A stretch of DNA of 64,000 nucleotides from contig JODU01000012.1 of the NCBI GenBank assembly GCA_000720845.1, positions 186,001-250,000 of the forward strand. Direction: 5' to 3'. The stretch comes from Kitasatospora aureofaciens (GTDB taxonomy: Bacteria; Actinomycetota; Actinomycetes; Streptomycetales; Streptomycetaceae). A program made the position numbers and the translations under genes. The notes under the pieces are model-generated. The model was not told the origin of the DNA, did not search any database, and saw only the letters and a list, made by a program, of their open reading frames with translations. Positions 41,258-50,212 of the stretch are shown in pieces; the first letter of the stretch is position 1, and every line of letters begins with the position of its first letter.

Positions 41258-44029
41258 TCACGGTGGCTCACAACCGGCGTGGAGGTCGCTCAGCTCGGTT
41301 CGGGTGTTGATGCCGAGCTTGGCGAACACGTTCCCGAGGTGGTGGCCCACGGTGCGGTGGCTGATCCGCAGCTGGACGCCGATCTCGCGATTCGTCAGCT
41401 GTTCGGCGGCCAGTTCGACGACTCGCTGTTCCTGGGCGGTGAGCCGGTTCATCGCCCTGGTGTCCGAGCTTCCCCGGCGTCCCGGCGCTCCGGTGAGGTC
41501 CTGCTCGCGCTGCGCGCGTTGGCGCAGCGGCTCGGCACCGAGCCGGTCGAACGCCTCCAAGGCGGCGCCGATCCGGACGCGCGCATCGGTCCGCCGGCGG
41601 CCCCGTCGCAACCACTCGCCGTAGGCCAACTGAGCGCGCGCGTAGAGCAGCGGGTGGGATCGGGCAACCGGCACGTCGAGGGCGGCTCGGAAGGCACCCT
41701 CGGCCCGGGCGCCGCCGAGGAGCCCGCGCGTGACGTGCGCGGCACAGCGGGCCCACGGCGCTCCCGTGCGCCGCGCCCAGGCTTCGAGCACCCGTACCCG
41801 TTCGTCCGCGAGGTCGCTTCTGCCGACGCGCACGGCCGCCTCGGCCGTGTCGAGAGCGGCCAGGAGCGCGAAGGTCGGGTGTTCCGCGCCATGGCCCGGC
41901 TCGGTCAGGCGCACCAGGATGTCCAGCGCTTCCTCGGGACGCTCGCGAAACAGCAAGGCCATGCCGCGGTTCCAGTACGCGGTGGCGCTCAGCGCGCGGA
42001 CGCCCTGCGGGAGTGACGTCTCCAGAGTCCTGGCGGTGGCCTCCGCAACGGCACGTTCGTCACCACGCGCCGCGGCGAGCCAGCTCAGGCTGGTGAGGCA
42101 GTGGGAGGCGATGTGGTCGGCACCCAGGTCCTGGGCCAGCCGCAGTCCCTCCGCGGCCGAGGACTCCGATTGCGGCCAGCGGCCGGCAGCGTTGTCGAGC
42201 ATCGCGGTCTGGGCCAGGAAGGCGGCGAGCCGAGCGTGCTCGCTGCGCCGCCGCAGGTGCGGCAACCGGCGGCGCAGCGCATCCGCCATCGGCTTGTCGA
42301 TCCCCCAGGCCAGGGCGAGGGGTGTCGGCGGCAGCAACGGCAGGATGGTCGTACGGGCCCGCGCGGCGGGATCACCGAGGTCGGGGGTGTCCGCCGGCGC
42401 CGCGTCGGCGGACACGTCGTCGCTCCACCAGGCAAGCGTGCCGGGTAATCCGCTCCGGCCCGCGACGTCCTCTTCGAGCAGCAGCTCCAGCGCTCTGTCC
42501 CGCAGGTCGCCGCGTCCGACGGACCAGGCGGCGCGCATGGCCAGCGTGCCCAGTTCCAGCGCCGTTCCCGGTTCCGGGACGCGCTTCATGTCGGTGATCA
42601 GGAAGTGGTGCGCCATCTCGGGCATGCCCCGGGCGAACTCCATGATCCCCCGCAGACCCCGGCTCCGCCGGGCGACGTGAGCACCGGGGGCCAGCCGTTC
42701 CGCGTCATCGAGCAGGCGCTCCGCCGTGGCTGCCCACCCGGCGTCCCAGGAAGCCCTGGCAGCCTCGGCAAGACGTTGTGAGGCGTCGATCGGTGCGGCC
42801 GACAGTTCGGCGGCCCGCCACCACGCCCGTGCAGCCGTGTTCGTGGCCCCGCGGAGCCGGGAGCGGACGGCGGTCCGTTCGAGGAGCCGCGCGACGTCCT
42901 CATCGCGTCCGTGGGCCAGGGCGACGAGATGCCATGCGCGCTCCTCCGCCTCGTCCGGCATCGTGGCGGCCAGGGCGCGGTGAGCCCGGCGCCTCGTCGC
43001 GGCACCGCAGCCCTCGTAGACGGCTCTGCTCACGACGGGGTGCCGGAAACCGACGCGGTTGCCCGCCACGTGGAGCAGGCCCGCGTTGGTCACTTCCTCC
43101 CAGACGGCGTCACCGGCCCCCGACGCACGGCCGGCCCGCTGCACCGTGAGCCGGTCGCCGTGCTCCTCGGCCGCCGCGAGCACGGTCAGCAACTGCGCCG
43201 GAGGGCTCAGGGCCTCGATCCTGGCACGGAAAGCCCGCTGCAGGCACGGCCCGAGGGGCGGTCGTCCTCGCTTCCGGCGATGCTCGGCGTCGTCGAGGTC
43301 GCCCCCGAGCGTGGCCAGTTCGTGCAGCGCCAAGGGGTTGCCCCCGGCCTCCCGGACCATGTTCCGCGTCGTCGCCTCGTCGGTGAGCGGCGCCACGGCC
43401 GCCACAAGCTGCCACGCGCTCTCGTCGCTCAGGCCGTCGACCCGCACGTCGGCCACGCCTTCCCAGGGCCGGGCGGCCGGATCGCTGTGATCGGCGAGCA
43501 CGACGATCACGGGATGCGCTCCTACGCGTCGAGCGACGAACCCCAGGCACAGCGCGGTGGCCTCGTCGAGCCACTGCCCGTCGTCCACCACGACGAGCAC
43601 GGGCTGCCGCTCGGCGAGTCCGCGGAGCAGCGACAGCACGGCCGCCCCGACCACCAGGCGGTCCGTCGGCTCACCGCTCAGCCCGAGCGCGGTACGCACA
43701 GCGGCTGCCTGGGCCGTCGCCAGCAGCTCGACACGATCGGCCAGCGGTCGCAGCAGCCCGTGCAGCCCCGCGAAAGCCAGGTCCGACTCGGGCCGGGTGG
43801 CCGAGTGACTCAGCCGGACGAAGTCCGCGGCCTGGCCATGCACGTGGCGAAGCAGAGCTGACTTGCCGATACCCGGCTCGCCCCACACCACGAGCGCGCC
43901 ACCGCTCCCGCCGCGGGCCTGCGTAAGCAGCCCGTCGAGAACAGCGGTCTCCTCGCGGCGTCCGAACAGCTCCGTCGGCGCTGCCCCTGTCGCAGCTCCG
44001 TCACCGGGCCAGCCACGCGCGCACCACAT
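41258..44029 (-). CDS. LuxR-family LAL regulator (copy 1)
   Basis: 923 residues, the size of large ATP-binding LuxR (LAL/MalT-like) regulators. N-terminal AAA module: Walker A VVWGEPGIGKSALLRHVHGQ (about residues 48-67) and Walker B PVLVVVDDGQWLDEATAL. A helical TPR-like middle follows (about 400-850). The C-terminal LuxR HTH is LTAQEQRVVELAAEQLTNRE, then IGVQLRISHRTVGHHLGNVF. It overlaps the stop of the LLM gene (TGATG), so the regulator is the last gene of the operon it probably activates. Paralogue of 58076-60775, which shares the KLG-containing HTH end. Confidence 0.9.
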   Translation of the reverse strand: MWCARGWPGDGAATGAAPTELFGRREETAVLDGLLTQARGGSGGALVVWGEPGIGKSALLRHVHGQAADFVRLSHSATRPESDLAFAGLHGLLRPLADRVELLATAQAAAVRTALGLSGEPTDRLVVGAAVLSLLRGLAERQPVLVVVDDGQWLDEATALCLGFVARRVGAHPVIVVLADHSDPAARPWEGVADVRVDGLSDESAWQLVAAVAPLTDEATTRNMVREAGGNPLALHELATLGGDLDDAEHRRKRGRPPLGPCLQRAFRARIEALSPPAQLLTVLAAAEEHGDRLTVQRAGRASGAGDAVWEEVTNAGLLHVAGNRVGFRHPVVSRAVYEGCGAATRRRAHRALAATMPDEAEERAWHLVALAHGRDEDVARLLERTAVRSRLRGATNTAARAWWRAAELSAAPIDASQRLAEAARASWDAGWAATAERLLDDAERLAPGAHVARRSRGLRGIMEFARGMPEMAHHFLITDMKRVPEPGTALELGTLAMRAAWSVGRGDLRDRALELLLEEDVAGRSGLPGTLAWWSDDVSADAAPADTPDLGDPAARARTTILPLLPPTPLALAWGIDKPMADALRRRLPHLRRRSEHARLAAFLAQTAMLDNAAGRWPQSESSAAEGLRLAQDLGADHIASHCLTSLSWLAAARGDERAVAEATARTLETSLPQGVRALSATAYWNRGMALLFRERPEEALDILVRLTEPGHGAEHPTFALLAALDTAEAAVRVGRSDLADERVRVLEAWARRTGAPWARCAAHVTRGLLGGARAEGAFRAALDVPVARSHPLLYARAQLAYGEWLRRGRRRTDARVRIGAALEAFDRLGAEPLRQRAQREQDLTGAPGRRGSSDTRAMNRLTAQEQRVVELAAEQLTNREIGVQLRISHRTVGHHLGNVFAKLGINTRTELSDLHAGCEPP

Positions 44030-44931
44030 CACGTCACGCGTTCGGACTGGACGAGTTCGCGGGCGCGCGGCGCGACCTCGTGACCGAAGAGGTTCAGGTC
44101 GGCAGGCTCGTCCGAGGCGAGGATGAACCCGGATACGCCGTACTGCAGGGCGAGGTCGGCGATCTGTTCGGCCCAGTCGCCGGGAGTCCCCTGCAACAGG
44201 CCGCCGCCGGCGCCGGACGTGAATCGGCCGCTCAGGTTGAGCAGGCGGCTGACCGCCGCGGGCTCCCGACCGGCGGCGGAGGCGGCCTCGTCGATCTGCT
44301 CGTTCATCGCGCGCAGCGATGCCGGGCCCTCGGGCAGGAAACCCAGGGAGGGCAGCCAACCGTCGGCGATCCTGCCCGTCAGCCGGAGCATGCGCGGCTT
44401 GTAGGCACCGATGCGGATCGGGATGCGATGGGCGGGTGCCGGGCCGCGCTTGGCGCCGTTCACGGTGTAGAACTCCCCGGTGACACGGAGGGGACCGGTC
44501 TCGTCGGTGGCCCACAGACCCCGGATCACGCCCACGGCCTCCTCCACCGCCCGCACGGCCTGGGCCGGTTCGAGCCGGCGGCCTCCCATCGCGACGATGC
44601 CGTCCCAGAACGCGCCCGCGCCGATGCCCAGTTCGACTCGCCCGCCGGTCAGCCGGTCCAGGCTCGCGGCGGCGCGGGCCAGCACGGCCGGGGGCCGCAG
44701 CGGAAGGCTCAGCACGTTGCCGCTGATCCGGATCCGTTCGGTGCGTGCGGCGACGTACGACATCAGGGTCCAGGTGTCCTGGAACGCCGACTGGTAGGGG
44801 TGGTCCTGGAAGCTGACCAGGTCGAGGCCGGCCCTCTCGGAGGTCTGGGCCAGCTCGACCGGCGCCTGAGGCGGGTGGGCGGTGGGGGTGATGAAGCTGC
44901 CGAACCACAGTTCGTGGCCGTAGTCGCTCAT
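44029..44931 (-). CDS. LLM-class flavin-dependent oxidoreductase
   Basis: 300 residues of the luciferase-like (FMN or F420) barrel: LWFGSFITPTAHPPQAPVEL at the start, ERAGLDLVSFQDHPYQ, RISGNVLSLPLRPPAVLARA, LDRLTGGRVELGIGAGAFWD and GAYKPRMLRLTGRIADGWLP. The FQDHPYQ and GxGxGxFWD blocks line the cofactor site. F420 or FMN use cannot be told from sequence alone. It starts inside the stop of the fusion gene (ATGA) and its stop overlaps the LAL start. Confidence 0.88.
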   Translation of the reverse strand: MSDYGHELWFGSFITPTAHPPQAPVELAQTSERAGLDLVSFQDHPYQSAFQDTWTLMSYVAARTERIRISGNVLSLPLRPPAVLARAAASLDRLTGGRVELGIGAGAFWDGIVAMGGRRLEPAQAVRAVEEAVGVIRGLWATDETGPLRVTGEFYTVNGAKRGPAPAHRIPIRIGAYKPRMLRLTGRIADGWLPSLGFLPEGPASLRAMNEQIDEAASAAGREPAAVSRLLNLSGRFTSGAGGGLLQGTPGDWAEQIADLALQYGVSGFILASDEPADLNLFGHEVAPRARELVQSERVT

Positions 44932-47174
44932 GGGGTGCTTCCTCCGGGGTGGTTCGCGGCGGGTGTGAGGGCGAAGTTGTCGCCGAACACACCCTCGGGG
45001 TCGTAGACGCTCTTCAGCTCACGCAGACGCGTGAGGGTCCGTGGAGGCCAGGCCGCGGTGATCCGCTCGGGCCGGAGGCTGGACTCGAAGCTGATGTAGA
45101 GGCCGTCGAGGAAAGGGCTCAGCCGGGCCCAGGCCCGGTCGACCACCTCGTCGGCACCGCCCATCACCACCAGCGAGAAGTTCGCGTCGCGGTGGGCGTA
45201 GGCCGTGGCGTCCGCGGGAACATCGGCGACGGCGCCCCCGACCGAGCGGAGCTGGAACCATCCGATCGCGCCGCTGCGGATCATCTGAGCCGCCGCCGCG
45301 GCGAACTGCGGGGTCACGTGCCGGAGCAGCCCGCTGCGTGAGACCGGTTCACCGTGGGAGACCGGTGGGTCGTCGCTCGCGTTGTCCATCACGGCCGCGT
45401 AGGAGGTGATGACGATGTCCTGGGCGTACATCGCGGAGATCGCGGCCAGTGGCTCCAGCCGGGCGCGCACGGTCTCCGGGTCCGAGGAGTCGACCATGGT
45501 GTGGCTCACCGCGAGCGCCGGACGTCCGCCGCGCGGGGGCGGCACGATGACGAAGCTGGTGAGGTCCCGCGGTGAGTCCTCGACCACCCGGCCCCACTCG
45601 ACGAGGTAGCGCTCGAGGTCGCTCGCGTCCTGGGTGAGCCGGGCGAAGGCGACCGCGCCCACGCCGTCGGCCTCGAACTCGAAGGCAGTGACGATCCCGA
45701 AATTCGCGCCCGCCCCTCGCACGGCCCAGAAGAGATCGGGGTTCTCCGCATCGTCGGCCCGCACGACGGAGCCATCCGCGAGCACCATCTCCACGGCCCG
45801 CAGGCGGTCGATGGTCAGTCCGTGCCCGCGCGCGAGGTACCCGATGCCCCCCGCCGTGGCGAGGCCGCCCACCCCGACGCCCCCGTAGTCGCCCGAACTC
45901 AACGCCCAGCCGTAGGGCTCCAGTGCGGCCGCCACCTCGGCCCAGCGCGCACCCGGGCCGATGCGCACCCGGCGTGTCTTCCTGTCGAGCACCTCGATCG
46001 CATTCATCAGTGACACGTCGATGACGATCCCGCCGTCATTGGTGGAGCGGCCGGAGACCCCGTGTCCGGCGCTTCGCCGAGACAGGGCCACGCCGGGATG
46101 CCGGCGGGCGAACGCGAGCGCCTGGGTCACCTGCTCGTTCGTCGCCGCCCGCAGGATGATGCCGGGCGCACCACCGCGCAGGTATCCGGACCGCAGCCGG
46201 GCGTAGGCCGGATCACCGGGCTCGACGACCTCGGCCATCTCCGGCGGAGCGCTCTCGTAGTCGATCCCCGGCAGGCGCCTGGCGCGCACGGCGGACCGCC
46301 GGACCCGCGCGCCCGACCATCCGCGCAAAAGCACCGCGTCCACGGCCGCCCGCAGGGCCGGGGCGACCTCGCTCGCGAAGCATGCCGCGACGTCTCGCTC
46401 CTCGGTGTCCAGCACGATGGTGCCCACCCCGTGCTCGACGACGAGTGGCAGCAGGTCGTTCACCCAGTCCGCGGCGGTCCCGGTGAACCTGCCTGTCCGC
46501 TCGCCGAAGCCACCGCGGATCGTGACCCGTCTGCGGATCTCGCGGGGATCGCGGCCTGCCCCTCGCGCCGCCTCGTCGACTGCGCGGTTGCCCTGCGTCA
46601 GCGTGGCGGCGTCGCACCCCGTCGACCATTCGTCAGCCCGCAGTCCGACCAGCCGGAGCAGGTCCTGGCCCTGGCCCTGGCCGTCCACGGAGATCGGCAC
46701 GTCGTGCGCGGGCGCGGCATTCTCGGCTCCCGCAAGACGGTAGAAGCGGCCGGTGAACCGGCCGAGGCCACGGTCGAGGACATTCCAGAGCTCGCGGACG
46801 ACGGCGATCGCCTCACCCAGTGCCGCGACCGAATCGGCTGTCCCGGACGCGGCGGCTGACGGGCCCGCCCGGAAAGCCAGTTCGACCCTGCCTTCGGTGA
46901 GCCGGTCCAGGCCCGCGACGGCTCGCGCGAGCATCGCCGGATGGAGGGTGTCGGGGCGTGCCTCCAGCACCAGTCCGAGAGAGACCGTCGCCCCGGCGAT
47001 CCAGGCCGCCACAGTCGACGGTTCGAGATCGTCGCCGGCGGTTCCGGCCGGGACGACGAGCAAGTCCAGCCCCCACTGCTCGGCCAGGCCCGCCACTTCG
47101 ACCAACCGGCCGGGTCCGCAGTCGGCGTCGGAGGGCAGGTGCAGCCCGAATCTCAGCGGGTGCCCGTAGTTCAT
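44928..47174 (-). CDS. Fusion protein: LLM domain plus FAD-linked (BBE-type) oxidase
   Basis: 748 residues with two enzymes in one chain. Residues about 1-285 are an LLM barrel (PLRFGLHLPSDADCGPGRLV, then LDRLTEGRVELAFRAGPS). Residues about 315-748 are an FAD-binding type-4 domain with berberine-bridge C-terminus: LSRRSAGHGVSGRSTNDGGI carries the His that binds FAD 8-alpha in this family, SGDYGGVGVGGLATAGGIGY lacks the second Cys attachment residue, and ELKSVYDPEGVFGDNFAL is the BBE end. A GC-rich linker (LRGWSGARVRRSAVRARRLP) joins them. An in-frame ATG at 47213 would add 13 residues. First gene of the operon; divergent HxlR gene upstream. Confidence 0.88.
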   Translation of the reverse strand: MNYGHPLRFGLHLPSDADCGPGRLVEVAGLAEQWGLDLLVVPAGTAGDDLEPSTVAAWIAGATVSLGLVLEARPDTLHPAMLARAVAGLDRLTEGRVELAFRAGPSAAASGTADSVAALGEAIAVVRELWNVLDRGLGRFTGRFYRLAGAENAAPAHDVPISVDGQGQGQDLLRLVGLRADEWSTGCDAATLTQGNRAVDEAARGAGRDPREIRRRVTIRGGFGERTGRFTGTAADWVNDLLPLVVEHGVGTIVLDTEERDVAACFASEVAPALRAAVDAVLLRGWSGARVRRSAVRARRLPGIDYESAPPEMAEVVEPGDPAYARLRSGYLRGGAPGIILRAATNEQVTQALAFARRHPGVALSRRSAGHGVSGRSTNDGGIVIDVSLMNAIEVLDRKTRRVRIGPGARWAEVAAALEPYGWALSSGDYGGVGVGGLATAGGIGYLARGHGLTIDRLRAVEMVLADGSVVRADDAENPDLFWAVRGAGANFGIVTAFEFEADGVGAVAFARLTQDASDLERYLVEWGRVVEDSPRDLTSFVIVPPPRGGRPALAVSHTMVDSSDPETVRARLEPLAAISAMYAQDIVITSYAAVMDNASDDPPVSHGEPVSRSGLLRHVTPQFAAAAAQMIRSGAIGWFQLRSVGGAVADVPADATAYAHRDANFSLVVMGGADEVVDRAWARLSPFLDGLYISFESSLRPERITAAWPPRTLTRLRELKSVYDPEGVFGDNFALTPAANHPGGSTP

Positions 47175-47249
47175 AGCGCGTGGTGAAAGGCCGAGTGTGC
47201 GTTCATGGGCCAAGGCTGCACGGCGATGATCACAGGCGACAAGCGGGGC

Positions 47250-47262
47250 ATGACCAGGTCAT
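47250..47262. promoter_or_regulatory. Possible HxlR operator
   Basis: ATGACCAGGTCAT, a 13-bp palindrome (6-1-6), lies in the 119-bp gap between the divergent fusion-oxidase and HxlR genes. Two GTGAC direct repeats at 47268-47272 and 47285-47289 flank the likely promoter. Confidence 0.45.
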
Positions 47263-47293
47263 CAAAAGTGACACGCTCCAGTATCGTGACCGT

Positions 47294-47686
47294 ATGACCG
47301 GTCCTCGACAGCCCGATGATTCCTCCGCCACCGCGGGCCAGAGCCGCCCGGAAGCGGGCTATGAACACATCGACGACGACGTGTGCCGCAGTTTTCAGCG
47401 CTCGGTCGAGATCGTGGGCAAGAAGTGGAGCGCCGCGGTGCTCCTGGCGGCGATGCGGGGCGCGCGCCGATTCGTCGACTACCGAGCGCGGATCCCCGGC
47501 ATCTCGAACCACCTTCTGTCCCAGCGTCTGCGTGAGCTCGAGGGCCACCGGCTCATTGAGCGGCTCGTGGTACCGACGACGCCGGTCCAGATCACGTACC
47601 GGCCCACCGAACGGGGCGCCAGCCTGATGCGTGTCCTGCATCCGCTGATCGAATGGAGCGCCAAGAACGAGGACATGGGCACCTGA
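47294..47686 (+). CDS. HxlR-family transcriptional regulator
   Basis: 130 residues with the HxlR winged helix: DVCRSFQRSVEIVGKKWSAA, then VLLAAMRGARRFVDYRARIP and GISNHLLSQRLRELEGHRLI, then wing TTPVQITYRPTERGASL. A cysteine (VCRSF) sits in the N-terminal helix where redox- or aldehyde-responsive HxlR proteins such as HypR and YodB carry their sensor thiol. It is divergent from the LLM-BBE operon and is its likely local switch, alongside the LAL protein. Confidence 0.88.
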   Translation: MTGPRQPDDSSATAGQSRPEAGYEHIDDDVCRSFQRSVEIVGKKWSAAVLLAAMRGARRFVDYRARIPGISNHLLSQRLRELEGHRLIERLVVPTTPVQITYRPTERGASLMRVLHPLIEWSAKNEDMGT

Positions 47687-47795
47687 CGAGCTGGTCGCCT
47701 GCCGCCCACGCACCCGATCCGTCGCGTACCGGGACCGGTGATTGCGCGGGCGGCCGCTCGCGGTGCGGCTTCAGCGGTGCGGGGACAGGAACGGG

Positions 47796-48749
47796 TTACG
47801 GGACCAGGACGATCTTTCCCGTGGTGTGGCCGGCCATGATCTCGCGGTGGGCGGTGGCGGCCTCGCGCAGGGGGTAGCTGTCCGCGATCACGATGCGCAG
47901 GCGGCCTGCTGTCGCGGCTTCCGTGAGCTGCAGGCGGGCGGCTTGGCGGATCTCAGTACCGGGATCCGCGCCCGGCACACCACCCAGGAGCTTGATTCCC
48001 GCGCGAGCCCCGCGCTCGTGGCCCGCGATGGTGGCGATACGCAAGCGGTCCGGCACGAGCTCCACGGAGACGTCCACCGCCTCCTCGGTGCCCACGAGAT
48101 CGGCGGCCGCGTGCACGCCCTCCGGCGCCACCGCGCGCACCCTGTCCGCCAGCCCCGGCCCGTAGACGACCGGGATCGCTCCCAGCTCGCGCAGGAGGTC
48201 GTGCTTGGCCCGGCTCGCCGTGGCCACTACAGTCGCGCCGCGTGCCACCGCGAGCTGGACGGCCACGAGACCGACGCCTCCCGCGGCACCGTGGATCAGC
48301 ACCGTCTCGCCCTTGCCCAGGCCGACCGCCTCAAGCGTGTGTACGGCGGTGACCCCGGCGGCCAGCAGCCCGCCGGCCTGCTCCCAGGACAGGGCGACGG
48401 GCTTCGGCACCACGGACGGGGCGGGCACGACGATGTCGGCGGCGTAGGCACCCGGCGCGGAGTAGGTGATCACTTCGTCACCCACCGCGATCGGACCCGC
48501 GGGGCCGATCGCGTCGGCACCGACCGCTGTCACCACGCCCGCCGCCTCGACACCGAGCCGGACCGGCAGTCTCCCCGGATCGACACCGAAGGCACCGCTG
48601 TACGACTTGTAGTCGAAGGGATTGACGCCGGCCGCGCGGACCGTGATCCGCACCTCGTTCGGCCCCGGCTCCGGGACGGCGACATCGATCACCGACAGGA
48701 CCTCGGGACCGCCATAGGCGCCCGCCACTACCGCAGTTGTTTCGGTCAT
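47796..48749 (-). CDS. Quinone-oxidoreductase-type MDR
   Basis: 317 residues: VVAGAYGGPEVLSVIDVAVP, then VRITVRAAGVNPFDYKSYSG, nucleotide loop GETVLIHGAAGGVGLVAVQL (about residues 140-159) and the ending HTTGKIVLVP. It is a zinc-free NADPH-dependent MDR resembling the products at 35597 and 48786. I took the ATG at 48749 because family conservation starts at MTETTAVV. An ATG at 48782 lies 3 bases from the upstream gene's stop and is an alternative. It is co-transcribed with the next MDR gene. Confidence 0.87.
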   Translation of the reverse strand: MTETTAVVAGAYGGPEVLSVIDVAVPEPGPNEVRITVRAAGVNPFDYKSYSGAFGVDPGRLPVRLGVEAAGVVTAVGADAIGPAGPIAVGDEVITYSAPGAYAADIVVPAPSVVPKPVALSWEQAGGLLAAGVTAVHTLEAVGLGKGETVLIHGAAGGVGLVAVQLAVARGATVVATASRAKHDLLRELGAIPVVYGPGLADRVRAVAPEGVHAAADLVGTEEAVDVSVELVPDRLRIATIAGHERGARAGIKLLGGVPGADPGTEIRQAARLQLTEAATAGRLRIVIADSYPLREAATAHREIMAGHTTGKIVLVP

Positions 48750-48785
48750 ACGAGGAGACAACGGGTGCGCGAGGCGCCCCATTCC

Positions 48786-49805
48786 TCAGGTACGGGCCGC
48801 CGCCGCGTGCGGGGTCTCGTCCACGGGATGCACGGCGAGAGCGATCTTGCCGCGCGGGCGTTGGCGTCCTTCGTCGGCGGAGCCGCCTTCCAAGAGGCTG
48901 TGGGCGTGGGCGACGTCGGCCAGCGGCAGCACGGCGCCGATCACCGGCCGGAGTTCGCCCTGGTCGACCAGACGGCCGAGGGCCTCCAGTTTCGCCCGGC
49001 CGGGACTGACGAAGAGGAAATGGTAGGTCGCGTTCACGCCCCAAGCGGCGAGGAGGTTCTGCGGCTCGGGAATGTCCACGATCGACACCACGCGGCCTCG
49101 GTCGGCCAGAGCCAGCGGACTGCGGGTGAGGGTGTCCCGGCCCACCGTGTCCAGCACGACGTCCACCCCGCCCAGGGCCTGCACCTGCGGCACATAGTCA
49201 CCGGCCGAGAAGTCGATCGTGACGTCCGCTCCCAGCCGGGTGACGAAGTCGTGATCCCTCGCCCGCGCGGTGGTGACCACCTCGGCCCCCAGCGCACGTG
49301 CGACCTGGATGGCGACCGAACCGACCCCGCCCGCGCCGCCGTGCACCAGGACCCGCTCCCCGGCCCGCACTCCGGCCCGTTCGACCAGCGCCTCCCACGC
49401 CGTCACCCCCACGAGAGCGAGACCGGCGGCCTCGACATGCGACAAGCGGGAGGGCTTGCGGGCGACCAGGGCCTGGTCGACCACGTGGAACTCGGCATAG
49501 GTCCCCTGACCGGTGAACACCGGCGCCAAGTACCAGACCTCGTCGCCCGGCCGGTAGTCGCCCGCCCCCGTGCCGGTCTCGACCACCACGCCGGACACGT
49601 CGTTGCCGATCACCGCCGGCAGCGCCACCTGGTCGCGGTAGTCGCCGCGGCGGGTCTGCAGGTCCAGGGGATTCACGGAGGTGGCCATGACCCTCACCAG
49701 CAGCTGGCCGGGCCCAGGGCTGGGCATGGGCAGTTCCCGTGCCGCGAACGCGGTGTCCGCCCCACCGAAACGGACGAGTTCCATCACACGCATCGAAGAG
49801 GACAT
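48786..49805 (-). CDS. Zinc-binding-dehydrogenase-like MDR (NADPH:quinone reductase type)
   Basis: 339 residues: MELVRFGGADTAFAARELPM, then VRVMATSVNPLDLQTRRGDY, nucleotide loop GERVLVHGGAGGVGSVAIQV (about residues 145-164) and GKIALAVHP near the end. No zinc ligands. It is the first of two MDR genes on the minus strand and only 37 bp from the divergent ArsR gene, so the ArsR protein probably controls both. Confidence 0.87.
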   Translation of the reverse strand: MSSSMRVMELVRFGGADTAFAARELPMPSPGPGQLLVRVMATSVNPLDLQTRRGDYRDQVALPAVIGNDVSGVVVETGTGAGDYRPGDEVWYLAPVFTGQGTYAEFHVVDQALVARKPSRLSHVEAAGLALVGVTAWEALVERAGVRAGERVLVHGGAGGVGSVAIQVARALGAEVVTTARARDHDFVTRLGADVTIDFSAGDYVPQVQALGGVDVVLDTVGRDTLTRSPLALADRGRVVSIVDIPEPQNLLAAWGVNATYHFLFVSPGRAKLEALGRLVDQGELRPVIGAVLPLADVAHAHSLLEGGSADEGRQRPRGKIALAVHPVDETPHAAAART

Positions 49806-49842
49806 ACGGCGAAGATAAATCGTCGTATCGCGAATCGTCAAT

Positions 49843-50175
49843 ATGAGAATGGGTTACGATCACGCCGTGTTCTCGGAAGAGCAGTTGCTGTCCGTATTCC
49901 GGGCCCTGTCCAACCCCGCCCGCCGCCAGATGCTGGTGTGGCTCAAGGACCCCATGAGCTTCCCCGGCCAGGAGGCCGAGGATGTCGAGATCGGCGTCTG
50001 CGTGACCGACATCCAGCGGCGCATGGGCCTGGGACAGTCCACCACCTCCCAGTACCTCACCATGCTGCGGCAGGCAGGGCTGGTGGTCGCCACCCGACGC
50101 GGCAAGTGGACCTACTACCGCCGCGACGAGGCGAACATCGCCCGCCTCTTGGAGACCCTGCGCGACGTGTTCTAG
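49843..50175 (+). CDS. ArsR-family winged-helix regulator
   Basis: 110 residues: LLSVFRALSNPARRQMLVWL, then VCVTDIQRRMGLGQSTTSQY with the recognition helix, LTMLRQAGLVVATRRGKWTY and YRRDEANIARLLETL. No cysteine pair for metal sensing is evident, so this is a non-metal ArsR type. The 37-bp gap to the divergent MDR gene is A/T-richer and must hold both promoters. Its start may be 49843 or 49849. Confidence 0.88.
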   Translation: MRMGYDHAVFSEEQLLSVFRALSNPARRQMLVWLKDPMSFPGQEAEDVEIGVCVTDIQRRMGLGQSTTSQYLTMLRQAGLVVATRRGKWTYYRRDEANIARLLETLRDVF

Positions 50176-50212
50176 CGCCTGGCCCCGGTACGGCGCCCCG
50201 GTGCGGCCGGTC

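Noticed and set aside
49806..49842. ArsR operator in the 37-bp divergent gap
   Set aside because: CGTC words repeat there, but no arm pair forms a convincing palindrome.
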